Of a stretch of DNA of 64,000 nucleotides, positions 22,895-35,456 are shown piece by piece. Below the pieces are notes generated by a model. That model was not told where the DNA came from. It ran no database searches and was given only the letters and a program-made list of their open reading frames with translations. The position numbers and the translations under genes are program-made. Numbering within the stretch: the first letter of the stretch is position 1; the number at the start of each line of letters is the position of its first letter. Source of the stretch: Apostichopus japonicus (Eukaryota > Echinodermata > Holothuroidea > Aspidochirotida > Stichopodidae); the NCBI RefSeq assembly GCF_037975245.1, contig NC_092570.1, positions 2,501,501 to 2,565,500 on the forward strand. Direction: 5' to 3'.

Positions 22895-25800
22895 CTGGAA
22901 AATACACAAAAGCATAAAAGAATTCTTGTAAATCCAAAACCGTGAATAAAGGTTATTAAGTGAGTAAGTAAAGACACGATATGTCCCGGACTACTACGGT
23001 TCCTGATGGGGTTTTAAAAATGTTCGTCACATCTGTATTATAATAAACACGGTATCAAATATCATACGAAACATGATTTGATTTAATTATAATTGTTTAT
23101 AAATGATTTAATTACAATACACAGAGCTCATGAGTCAGATTGTAAGATTTATTTTTTATTATTACTTGTTTTTAAAGTATAACCGACTCCTATTATCTGC
23201 ATATTCTTCCTTAAAATATGTTTTTAATGCTAAGAATATCATTCCATAGGCAACATTTTCCACAGAAAAAAGAAAGTAAAGTACACGGCAGTCTAACACA
23301 TTTCAATGAATCACGTTGATGATGAAGATGAATGATACATCTTATATGCCGCGCGATGCTTTATAGTACGACGTGACTTCCTTCCAACGGGAGAAGGCCG
23401 TAAGTATCGGAACGGAGTGACGGCTAAATTACGGAGTATTTGTCCCTCAGGATCGTTGTAAATTGGGCATCCAATGATTTAAATGCCTGAGTGTTTTATG
23501 GAAGCGGTTGTATGACGTATGAAGAACAGATATCAACAAACTTGTGAGGTGAGCAAATACACTGAGTGTGTTTATTCTCTTTTAAGTTTCATTAAAGCTT
23601 TTTGCGGGTGGTCGCAAGACTGGGGTTTTGATATCAATGGCAAAATCAAACGACATTACTGTGAGTAAAGTACGCAATTTTCCTAGAGTGTCGAGTTATG
23701 GAACGCCGAAAGGCTCACCATTAGGTATCGAATAGCGTCTTCATATTTGCATAATATACGTACCAACCTTACCACACAAACCCAATATAGCATTAACCTA
23801 TATCAGATACGTGAGATTCCTGAGTCTGATGCCTGTGTGGTGAAAGGCGGTCGGTCCGGTTCGTGATATGGGGGTGGGGCGACTTTGGATGTGCAAACCT
23901 GCGAGAGTGGGATGGGGTGGGTGGGAGGGGGGGTACAGCCTTGGGACACGGGATCAATTATAACATCTACGAATATTATGGAGGTGCACTGGAAAATGTA
24001 TAGAAAAAGAATAGAGAATTCTGACTTTTCCTAATATACTTTTAAGGTAACATGTAGACCATGTAATATAGTTGTTCCTGCATCGGCCCAACCTGGCTCT
24101 CGGTGTCTCTATGGGTGTGGGTAGATATGGTGTTGGTAGAGTGTGGATGATTTTATGTGAGTACGGTAGGGTAAGGTAGGGTGTTCTCCAATTGGCAGGA
24201 GAAAGCTATATGGGAGAGCTAGTTACAGAATATTTACAGAATATAGAAATATGAAAGCGAACGGATGTAAACTGGCACTCGCGTAGGGCTGTGTTAATGA
24301 TGCATAGGTTAAATTCCTGTCAGGAAAAAAACCAAAACACACACACACAAATCCTTGCTGAAGAACGTCATTATCGTATGTATACTGACATCTGCACAGT
24401 AGTTGCAACTTACTGCGTTAGAAGACGTTTTCCATGTCAACGCCTTAGTTTGACTAACGACAGGGACTACTGAGATTTCAACAACAAAAAAAAAAAAAAT
24501 TCTAGAGCTTCTACGCCAATGTTTCATGAAAACGACAACGTGGGTTTCCGTTCTACATGTTTTGATTTGTAAGCTGCTGCAAGGACGAGCTCCTCTAAAA
24601 CGGTATTTGGAACCCAAAAGACCGGTGAAGATGAATTTACTCGACGGATTGATCATTCCTCCTTATATGAGTTCAAGACTATAAACCACCCCAACCTCGA
24701 TTCGACAGTCAAAAATTAGTTTAATTCAATTTTGAAGGTTCTGTTGAGATGAGACCTACAAACGGTAGTCAATAGGTCATTGGCATATTATAGAAATAAC
24801 CTACATAATGCAACCGGTTTCCTTGTGTTATCAACCTCGAGAAGGCTTCTGGATTTAGAAATAATATAGTGTATACCTTTTCTGTGTTTTTAAAGTAGCC
24901 TGACAATCGCCAACAGATTCGAAAAATGTATAAGCATAAATAAAATACCGGAGTTGCCAGTAATCTCCATGCCGGTTTGCTCTGATTGCATGACCGTTGC
25001 AAAATGTTTAATGATGTAAAATATTCTCAAAGTCACCGTAAGTTAATTTTTCTCAAAGGTAAAATGTTTTCCAGTCAATGTATAATGGGACGATATCGGG
25101 ATAAGTACTTGGAACGTTCCATGACACGCACTGTTATATGACACCAGAGTTAGCTTATTATTATTATTCTTTTTTTCATTTGTCTGATTGGTAATTCTGG
25201 TTTGGTTTGATGGAAGAACAACAAACCACTCTATATTCTAAAGGAGTCGATACAGAAACCAATCCATGTCATTACATACCTCTGACGTCACTCTGGGAAT
25301 CTTGGAACGGATATTGGCTATAAACTACGAGATGACATCCGACAAAAAAGAAAAAACTTATTTTGATTTGCTATGCGCACAAATCAAGATATCTGCTAAC
25401 AAACCTGGTCGTCGTCTATCAATTAAATGAGAAGTTGTGCTTGAGAACGTCTTACCGCTTAAAAGTCAAAGTGAGAGTCATAGAAAAGTCAGCTTGAAAA
25501 TATTAGACTGTTGTCAGTGCTGTGGTCTTAATTTCATGAAATTAAAAAACAAAACACCTTGTTACAATGCATGACAATTTTGTCAAGGGTAAATGGTTTC
25601 TGGTTTTATAATCGTTTGAGGCAATATGACCGTTTTATGGTGTTTACTACTTTTGTCAAAGTTATAGGAGATAATGTAAGTGGATGATCCTTACCAGGTA
25701 GATCTGTAAACATGAAATGATGTCATCAATAATTGACTTAAAGGAACGTTCCATGTATTTTACATATGTTAATTCGAAATATCTTGAGAAAAAACACTAA

Positions 25801-27096
25801 ATTAGGTGTAGAAAGATTAGACTCATTAAGGTCCATTTTCCTTTAAATATGACGTAGGGGTAGGGAGTTCCGAGACAGAAAACAAAAGTTGTTACGGACT
25901 ACTTCAAACGGACTACACAGAAACGTAACCGCTTCGAAATCACTTGTAAAAAGAGCGCCACCTCTTCGTTGTTCCTTAAATGCCGGACTATTCTCAAGAC
26001 ACGCAGGGCTTTAATACAATGATAGGTAACATTCAACAGTATAATTAAAAGCTACACAATATTATTTGCTTTGAAATAAAGCTGTTTCAAGCCATGTCAA
26101 TGTTCTCCTCGGCATACCAGACGATCGTTTCAAATTCGTGTTAACAGATTTCCGGATGGTTTTATCGTCATACTGTGCCATAGTTCAAACAACGCACTCC
26201 GACCTAATCTTTCCAGTGAACCCATGTGATTAATTTATAGTTTTCTAACGTCCTTACACCTGTCGAAGTTTACTGTGTATAAACTGTTACTTATAGCTTC
26301 CTACATACTATTCAAGACCTCTAGGACGTTCAACTTTGATGGTAAAAGTCATTAACTGAACGGACGAATATACAATTTTTTTTTATTGCTAATGTGCAAA
26401 ATCCATATGTGTTTGTTCATTGACTATGAGTCTGATAGGAACGCTATGTTAATTTTCTAACCACTATTGTATTTTGCCCCTCCCATTCTCATCCACACTG
26501 CGTGTTCTGTAATACAGGGATATGCATATAAGGGCTACGTGCAATTAGTGGATGTCCTCAGTGTCTCAGTGCAAAAAACCAGTACTGTTGCGAGCGGCAA
26601 CTGTATCTCACTTCTGTGTGTGTGTGGGAAGGGGGGGGGGGGGAGAGTGAGGGGGGGGAGAGTGAGGGGGGAGGGATGGAGAGCATGTTTTCCCATTAAG
26701 ATGATTAAACAACTATACATATAATGAAAGGGTACAACATCTACAGTGTAACCTGGTGCGCCGGGGTGGGTTGGGGTGGGGGTGTGAACACGCCATCGTT
26801 CTAAAATTAAATATCATGAGAATTAAAACAAGAGAACCAAAGAGACACAGAAGTAGTTCATAAACCCTAAGGTTAGTTGTTTTCGTCAGTCAGTTAGACA
26901 CCACGTGGTTATGTATGACACACTTTCAAGTATAGGCTGTATTTAACACGTGCTTACTAACTTTTTTGTTGATATTAGCAGCCAAATCGCAAATTTGCAC
27001 AAGTCAGTAATTACTTGGCAATCAAATTTATAGTCCTCCATTTACACCATTGGAATTCGAAGCATTGGAAGGGAGACAGACTTGAGCCACCGCCCA
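22895..27096. other. Upstream of the cholinesterase gene, no gene recognised
   Basis: It should contain a non-coding 5' exon and promoter of the cholinesterase gene, but I cannot place them. The stretch is AT-rich with G-rich patches near 23870-23935 and 26630-26680. Open frames are short and unsupported. Confidence 0.5.
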
Positions 27097-27596
27097 GCAG
27101 TGGACTATTCAGGGTATGAGTATAAACAAACACTAATACTGCAGGAAGCTAAGCACGATACTTTTGCATTACAGTTTCTATTAGACTTGTGCAGGTGTTA
27201 GTACAAAATCCATGCGTGAGAGTACAAACTACCGAGTAGTAGTGAATGGACTTTGCTTTCTTCGAGTACGAGTATGCTTGATTTTGCACTAGTATCTATC
27301 AAACTTGTAAACGAGAATACAAATTCACGAGTATGAGTTCAAATCACCGAGGAAGAGTACATTGGATTTTGCTTCCTCCGTGCAGGGAGCTGCTACTCTA
27401 ACGCAGCTCCCTGCTCCGAGTACGAGCACGACGAGTAGTACTAGTACGTAATAATGTACTCAAGTGTGGACTCGAGTACTACAAGTCTGGTATCTGTACT
27501 AGATTTTCAAAATGTCACGACTACAAGTATACGAGTACAAACCCATTGGGGTGAGTACAGGCAACTATGCTATAATTTGAGTACTCACTGAAAGTA
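27097..27596. repeat. GAGTAC-rich degenerate repeat block
   Basis: Dense, irregular recurrences of GAGTAC, ACGAGTA and TACAA words on both strands, with no fixed period. Similar blocks occur at 46310-46620 and 58110-58310. A perfect 12-bp inverted repeat lies inside at 27382-27414. Confidence 0.6.
27382..27414. repeat. Perfect 12-bp hairpin
   Basis: GCAGGGAGCTGC, a 9-base loop, then GCAGCTCCCTGC. It is GC-rich within AT-rich sequence. Confidence 0.85.
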
Positions 27597-27717
27597 CATA
27601 TATATATATATGACATATATATATATATATGATATATATATATACACACACACATATATATATACATATATATATATTTATATATATATATATATATATA
27701 TATCATATATATATTCT
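27597..27717. repeat. (AT)n/(AC)n microsatellite
   Basis: AT tracts with a short CACACACA interruption; the source of several spurious Tyr/Ile frames. Confidence 0.9.
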
Positions 27718-30150
27718 TATACACTTTCATACAATGTTATCCATTTTCTCAGTATTTTCTGCCAGAGGTCGCAACATATCATTGTCTTCGAGCAACCACA
27801 TCCTCGATAAATAATCGAAACAGGTCACAAGAAGTTTTAATTCATCTTCGTCATTTCTTTATGGGCGGTCTCTAGCTCTCATTGTTTGTTTGGATAATTC
27901 TAAAGAACATCCTTAATAAGTATAACAGGACATCTCTCTTAAACAAAAACTTTCATATTTATATATCCGACCCTCAACCAATCATCCGCTTCCTCTAATG
28001 ATAACAAAAGGTCGACATAAATTTCCTAGTCTTGTTTCGCACCCCAAAGAAACCAAAAAAAAAAATTTTACTTCTTTGAATAAAGTTGAGACAACAAATC
28101 ATTTTAACAACTAGATTTGTTTAATAACTAGATGCGTTTCGTTGGTATGTTTGTTTTTCTTATATTCTGACTAAAACTCTGACAATAACCATGACCATAT
28201 AGATATATACTCTTGAGGAACTTTTAAGAGTGTAATTTTATGGTAACAGAAACAATCCATTGTTATACAGATTCAGAAATTAGTTTTAATGTTATTGAAC
28301 ACATTTCGAAACTGCACTTGACACTCGTAAATTAAAACAAACCGGTTTTACGTTAGCTTAACGAGTTGAAATGTACCATAAATATCAATATTTGAAAATA
28401 GTGAGTTGGAATTCCATCACCGTAGTAACAAGTACTGCAACATCCGGGTACTACTATAGAAACGACTTAACCTTTGACATTATCAGTTCAACATTATCGG
28501 GAATTATCGGGAATAATCCTTGTAATTGGAAATAATGGAAGTGATCATGCACTTTAGCAATTTTCACTTAGCATCATCTATTCTTTATGTTTGGATGTTG
28601 GAGAGGATAAGATCAACTGATTGTCTAACAATATCGAGGATTGGAAATGATTTAAAGGCGTTAAAGAAATTCGTTGATGAAACAGCAAAACTCCGCAACG
28701 ATAGTTGGCCGATGGGGGTGAGGGGGGGGGGGGGAGAACTATTCTAAACTTTGATCTCTTCTTACTCTAATCATCTAAACATATCGGGTAATACTATCAG
28801 TGTCGTGATAGTCCAGGGCCATCAGCTATCAAGTATCGTATATGTGGGGGGGGGGGGGTACGACATTTCAATTGAAAACTTCAATCTATGCTTTACGCCT
28901 ATGTGTTGCACTTCCGATTCTATTTATGTTTTTTTTCCCCTTTATCTACCGTCTCCAGTCTGCACATGCGTGGTTCGAATCATAAACTGGCTTATATGTA
29001 GTTATCAAGTTACAAGTCTAGACCGTTCTGTTTATTCCACGGCATTTTGTCGTCATGGTAACGTATCGTAATTGTTTTCTCTCTCTCTACGATGACGTAA
29101 AATAAAATATGATTCATAACTTTTTAAGGGCGAAGCTGTACAGCGGCTATCCGTTCAAACTTTGGCGTTTCGTTATTTGTTATCATAATTATTATCGTTC
29201 TTACTATGACAGGATGAGCATACAAATATACTGCAATAAGGTGACCTTTGGCCGATAATTCTTCCTCATCCATCTTATTCATAAAATCTTGAAACACTGA
29301 CATGCAAGTGACGACAAACTTCGCAGTTGACCCGTGTAAATATTTCGTGCACTAGGGCCAAGAGGGTTCTTCCGCCACAAAGTATGCCAACGAGAGCCTG
29401 ATCAGGTCCTAGGAACAATTATATCACTAAAGGTACCCCCTTCCTTTGTGAAGCTTCAATTTTCTTTTAACATTAAGTCTCTCCAATAATGAGAATACAT
29501 TAATTGCTATTTAAATATGTATCCCATACTTTCAGGACTTCCCTAATTGCTCCCCTGTCCCCCTGTCCCCCTGCCTCTGTCCCCCAGGCTGTCCTGTCCT
29601 CTATCCCCTACCAGTTTCCCCCCCCCCACTCTGTTCAGGTCTTTATAAGGGATGAGAACTTGCGCCATACACAGCTTTAAATTAATACGACCAACGTGTA
29701 GAAGGACTACATTCAACCCAGACAAGCAAAAACAAAGTATGTGACGACATCTCACGTACACCTGACCTACTTTTCTATAAGTACCGTTGATTTTATGGAA
29801 TGTCGAAATTCGCACACCTGTATAAAAAACGTCGATGGGAGTGTGTTTTTCAAGCAAACTAAATTCAATTGTATAGCTGACTAGAGCATTGATTTCCCGT
29901 ATAAATTTGTCATCCTTTTACAGAGCTTGTAAATATAAAATGAGAGAATGTTCGCCGATACAGGCAAAGTGTAGTCTCACCTTAGAGTAGAGTTTAGTAC
30001 ATTACGCATCGTTTCTTATGATTTTATTTACGAATAATTTTGTCTGTTTGTGCAAAGACCTATTTTATTCTTATTCTCTCTCTCCTCTCTCTGTAATTCT
30101 TGTATATCGATTGCTGTTACGAGACTTTTTGACGGAATGACACGATATGG
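27718..30150. other. Intergenic, no gene recognised
   Basis: AT-rich with G runs at 28722-28734 and about 28843-28858, a CT-rich patch near 29080, and a C-rich patch near 29550-29630. No supported exon or RNA gene. Confidence 0.6.
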
Positions 30151-30158
30151 TACACGAG
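30151..30158. repeat. Left 8-bp target-site duplication
   Basis: TACACGAG, repeated exactly at 31073-31080. Confidence 0.85.
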
Positions 30159-31072
30159 CATGGGCGTCAGCAGGTTTCAGAAAGTGAGGGGGACACTATA
30201 CTATCTAAGCGGAGCGCCACCATTGGTTGGCGCGTAGCGTACCAGAAAATTTTGGGTACATAAGACCCCCTAGATCGCAGGAGACGGCCTTCCTGAGTCG
30301 TTTTTAGTTACATCAGAACCAGATCTGTGAGGAGAAATTTTGTCTCACAAAACTAAATCCCGACAGAAAGTACTGGTAGAAAGATGCCGTTCTGACACCA
30401 AGGGAAACGAATAACACAGCGTCCATCTCAAACGAAATATTGAAAAAGTGGCGCCGTCACCTCCGGGATGAGTGGAGTGGTATATATAATACACGCATGT
30501 AGGTGCGAGACGTCAGTTGTTATGTGCCCAGGTACATTAATAATAATAATCAGTGTAGCGCCTAGCCGGCACTCAACAATAAAGATCTACCATATCCGGC
30601 GACTACATGTAGCCTTAATTACTTAACCCCTACACCCCTATTCGTCGTCCAGTCCAAGGGACTGGAGGTAGTGATATGAACAAAGTAACTCATCACCATC
30701 TACCTGTATGGCTTACCTAATCCCTTGGAACCCATACAAACAACATGTGTGCAAGATTCAATACACTTTCGAATGGTCTCCCCTCCCCCTCCCCGAACGA
30801 ATTAAATGGGCAGATTTAGGATATTGGGAGAATGGGAGATAAATGACGGTGCAAGTGATAGATAGCAGGGGCCCAGGGAGTCCAGATTTCTTGACCTTAA
30901 ATAGAAAATCGCGCAGATTTCTTGACCTTAAATAGAAAATCGCGCATATGCATGTGATTTTTTTTTTAATAACTACTCTGAAAAGTGGGTGGGACAAATG
31001 ATATGATATCCCCTCCACTTTTGAAAGTGGGGGGGACATGTCCCCCCCGTCCCCCACCTGTTGACGCCCATG
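30159..31072. mobile_element. Non-autonomous hAT-type element, copy 2 (914 bp)
   Basis: The terminal inverted repeats begin CATGGGCGTCAGCAGGT at the left and match the right end with one mismatch. The 8-bp duplication TACACGAG flanks both sides. The shared subterminal block lies at 30200-30256, followed by the related CCCCCTAGATCGCAGGAGAC segment. Inside the right half, a 31-bp segment is duplicated in tandem (30884-30914 and 30915-30945). No transposase frame is visible. Confidence 0.85.
30884..30945. repeat. Exact 31-bp tandem duplication
   Basis: Two adjacent identical copies, each starting AGATTTCTTGACC and ending AAATCGCGC. They sit inside the copy-2 element and look recent, because the copies do not differ. 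Confidence 0.95.
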
Positions 31073-31080
31073 TACACGAG
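31073..31080. repeat. Right 8-bp target-site duplication
   Basis: TACACGAG, an exact copy of 30151-30158. Confidence 0.85.

Positions 31081-31988
<908 letters not shown>

Positions 31989-32023
<35 letters not shown>
31989..32023. repeat. (TA)n microsatellite
   Basis: Pure TA tract on the right flank of the foldback element. Confidence 0.9.
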
Positions 32024-32026
<3 letters not shown>

Positions 32027-35000
32027 ATATTTTATTAGACAAAAACAGAGAAATAAGATAATGGACTAATAAGGAGTATTGTTTTAGAAAATATGAATGT
32101 AAGAATCTTGCGGTCCCCTTGGGATCACCAATACTTGGCAGTGGAATGGCAAGTATACGAAATGTAACACAATGAAAGTATATATGACTTTATATAATAT
32201 GAGGGGCACTGATGGAATTTCATACAAAATAAACCATGACTACACAGGAAGTGGATTAAGGAACAAAGAAAACGGATTATATATATGTAAAATTCGTAGA
32301 ACTGGTGGTTTATTATATACTTTACGTGATAAGGCTCCCCTCCCATGACCTCTGTACTGGTTTAACTTATTGTTAATATCGATGTTATGGTGCATATACT
32401 CAATAGTATTTATGTCAATCTTGTTGATGATAGTCATATACAGGAATAAAGGTCTAAAGGTCTAACGGGGAAGACGATTCAAAGAAGATTAAGAGGGTGA
32501 TATGGAATTCAAGCTAAATGTTCACATGCTTGGTAAAGATCTACAGTGTTGTCACTATACATCGATACGTCTTAATCTTGATGCTTCTACAGCCCCGTCG
32601 AACGAACTTGGTGTTGATTTTTCGACCTCCAACGTTGTTGGTCCGTTTCTTATCGCCCGTCCCCGTTTATATATTCCCTACCCCCACTCCAACCACCCCC
32701 CCCCCCCCCCCTCATTCGCCAACGAATCCCAATCTGTACAAATTATGTTTGCAGATAATTGTTAGTGCAAAAGACAAGTTAGATACATGAGCGATCAAGG
32801 AGAGGAGGGTGGGGAGGGTGGGGGGGGGGACGAACCAACCGGTCCCCATCTCTGGATCCGCCCTTTATACGCCTATGATACCAAGCACATAGGCTAGCTT
32901 AAATATCAGAACCAAAATATTACGGAACGAGGGTCAAAGTAATAAGTTGATGTTTGATATAGGCACTGGGTGCGTTTAGTATTTACTTTGTATAGGTCTT
33001 CAATGTGGTAATGTCATTATTGTTTTAAATGTTAAATAAACACAAAAGGGGGATAAGAGGTTACATCAAATGGCCCAAAAAAATATTTAAAAAATATCAA
33101 AAATAAGTCACTTGCGAACTCATAATTGGGCTATCGAGTCTAGTAAAGCGTAATGCTTGTTTCGGAAGTACTTGTTTGTGTCGCGGCAAATTGAGCATAC
33201 TCAGATGTAATCAAGAGTGAGAAAATCTCACTTTTCCATATATATTAACCACACAATGTACTCCAGAGAAAGTCCGAAATATCAACGACCTATATATCAA
33301 CTTTCCATACGTGATGTCGCGCCATGTATAAAAGTATGCAAGTATGGGAATTAAATCAAATCTCATGTAGGCAGGCATACACCATGGGTTTACAAAGTCT
33401 GTTAGTGCAAAGACATCTATTTCAAACCATGGGGACCATTTTCAGTATTTTTTTTTGGAAGGTTTTATCGACGGCCGTTGGGGGCCGGAGGTCGTCCATT
33501 GTCTATGGGCACGACTGGAAGGAAAAATACGTTTCCCAGTACAAAATGAAATGAGCGTGGGCTAAGAAAAATGAGCCGACTTTTATATAATTGTGGTTTG
33601 GCTAAGCCATTCTCTTCATCTTTCATTTTCATCCTTCTCTTTCTCCTTACATTGTGTCTTCTTTTTTGGTCTGTTTTTTTCCTCTTTTTCCAAAAAAGCA
33701 ACGTACCGAAGAAAAAGAGAGATGGTAAAAAAAGATTAGAGAAACGCGAAAAAGTTTTGTTGACAGAAGGTTGCATATTCATATTAAATTACCATGGCGG
33801 AGACAAAACCCCATTGACCTTATTGCGAAGAACTAATGTACGGATGTTTAAGTTTACGCTTAACAGACGGGGGTTATTAGGTCAAGTCGCTACTGCGACT
33901 GGGTGGCGGCCGAAATGAAAATCAGGGAAGGCAGGACTATCTACATAAGCTTGTAAGTGAATAATAATACAGATTCTGCTAACAACTGATTGTGCTAACA
34001 TGAGTCATTGCCATCAACTATAGTAACCGATATATTATACTGAAAATTTTAAGGCAACTTTTCAGAGTATCATTCCCGATTTACAGTCACGTGTAAGATG
34101 AAATGATACAGAGTTATATTTAGCGTATTTCTTTCCAGATTTTAGAGAACTCTATCTGGTCAGAACCTTTGTAATCATAAAATGCTTATTTGTTTTTTCA
34201 ACGAGTCCGTGTTTGAAGAAGATCCAACATAGGGATCGAAACATACAAAGTTTTAGTTTACCTTCACCGGCACAAGGTTTGTTGCAGTAATATAGTGAAT
34301 CAGTTCGTTATGTAGCAGTTCTTTTGTCTTTTAATCTACCATTTTAATTTATTTTAATTTATTCCATGTCCTAACAAGAGAGGTACTGTACAATAACATA
34401 CAAGCATACAGACATACATGTCTATACACACACATACTTACATACACGCACAAACACGCACACACGCATTCACACACACACATACCAATCGACCTGCCAA
34501 AACCTTAATAACTGTCAACTTTCTGTGGAGACAAATGTATTACGAGAACACAGGAGTACTTTCTTGTGAATCTGCTAAACGCTGACGTACTCTTTTTGAA
34601 ACTGCATCTTGCTTATTCGTACATGGTCGAACGTAACGAACGGACATTAGAGGAAGTGACGTAAACTAAACAAATGATGAACCGATGAATCATCACCTTT
34701 AACAAATTATTATCGGACCTCTCGGTACATTTTCTACCTTTCGCGTTAAAGTACCTTATAAAGTAGCCTACATGTTACATATTGTACGATGGTATAGTTA
34801 AGAACGTTTAATGGTGAGATGCGCGCTGACGACAAAAGTCCGGTAAAGTTGGTTAGGCGTAGTTTAGGTGGTTGCCATGGCGATCAGAAACACGGTTGGA
34901 AGAGACGAGTAATCATATCACCACTGAACTGAGACAATTTCGATTTGGTACTTCCTTGAATAACCAGCAGACAATTGTACATGAAAAGACAATATCCCTG

Positions 35001-35296
35001 ATATATCCCACAAAAATAAACACCAGTGGGTGTCACTTTCCATTCTGCTCAAAAATGTGTTTTTGACCGGAAAATATGAATTACTTTATTTAGTTACAGA
35101 CGATAGTTTATCTGGAAGGTGACGTCACGCAAAGTTAAACATACTGTATTGACGTGGTAGTATATCCCAGGTAACTGTCCTTATAATGAGATATGGAGGC
35201 GTACATGTACCCTGATCGAGAATGTTAAGTCATTACATACTCAGAATTGATAATAATCTATCTAAGTTTTCTGTTAACATTTCCTTTATCTTTCAG
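32024..35296. other. Intergenic, no gene recognised
   Basis: It holds a 16-base C run near 32696-32711, a G-rich patch at 32800-32830, T-rich sequence near 33450 and 33660, and an AC-rich patch near 34425-34480. A small hairpin lies near 34216-34239. No supported exon. Confidence 0.55.
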
Positions 35297-35456
35297 AGGT
35301 TTTTATTGGGGTTATCAAATTGTTATTTACATGGCGTGTCAAATGTGGTCTCTATTCTTTGCAGTCGATTTTTGTACCATTAGGTCTATACCTGAAACGT
35401 ACCTGGAAGTCCTAGAAAAGCTACAAATTGTGTTCGCAATGCAAGATATGGTTTAG
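35297..35456 (+). CDS. Possible terminal exon of an unknown gene
   Basis: A strong acceptor (TTTCCTTTATCTTTCAG) precedes an open frame that is read after one base and runs 52 codons to TAG. The predicted segment starts GFYWGYQIVIYMACQM and ends AMQDMV; it belongs to no family I recognise. No upstream exon or close polyadenylation signal was found, so a chance open frame after a cryptic acceptor is quite possible. Confidence 0.2.

Noticed and set aside
22895-22915. Upstream ATG of the cholinesterase frame
   Set aside because: The bases just before the second ATG form a good splice acceptor, so the first ATG is probably intronic.
33571-33918. 115-codon plus-strand frame with a hydrophobic segment
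   Set aside because: The apparent membrane segment comes from T-rich, low-complexity DNA; no homology or splice support.
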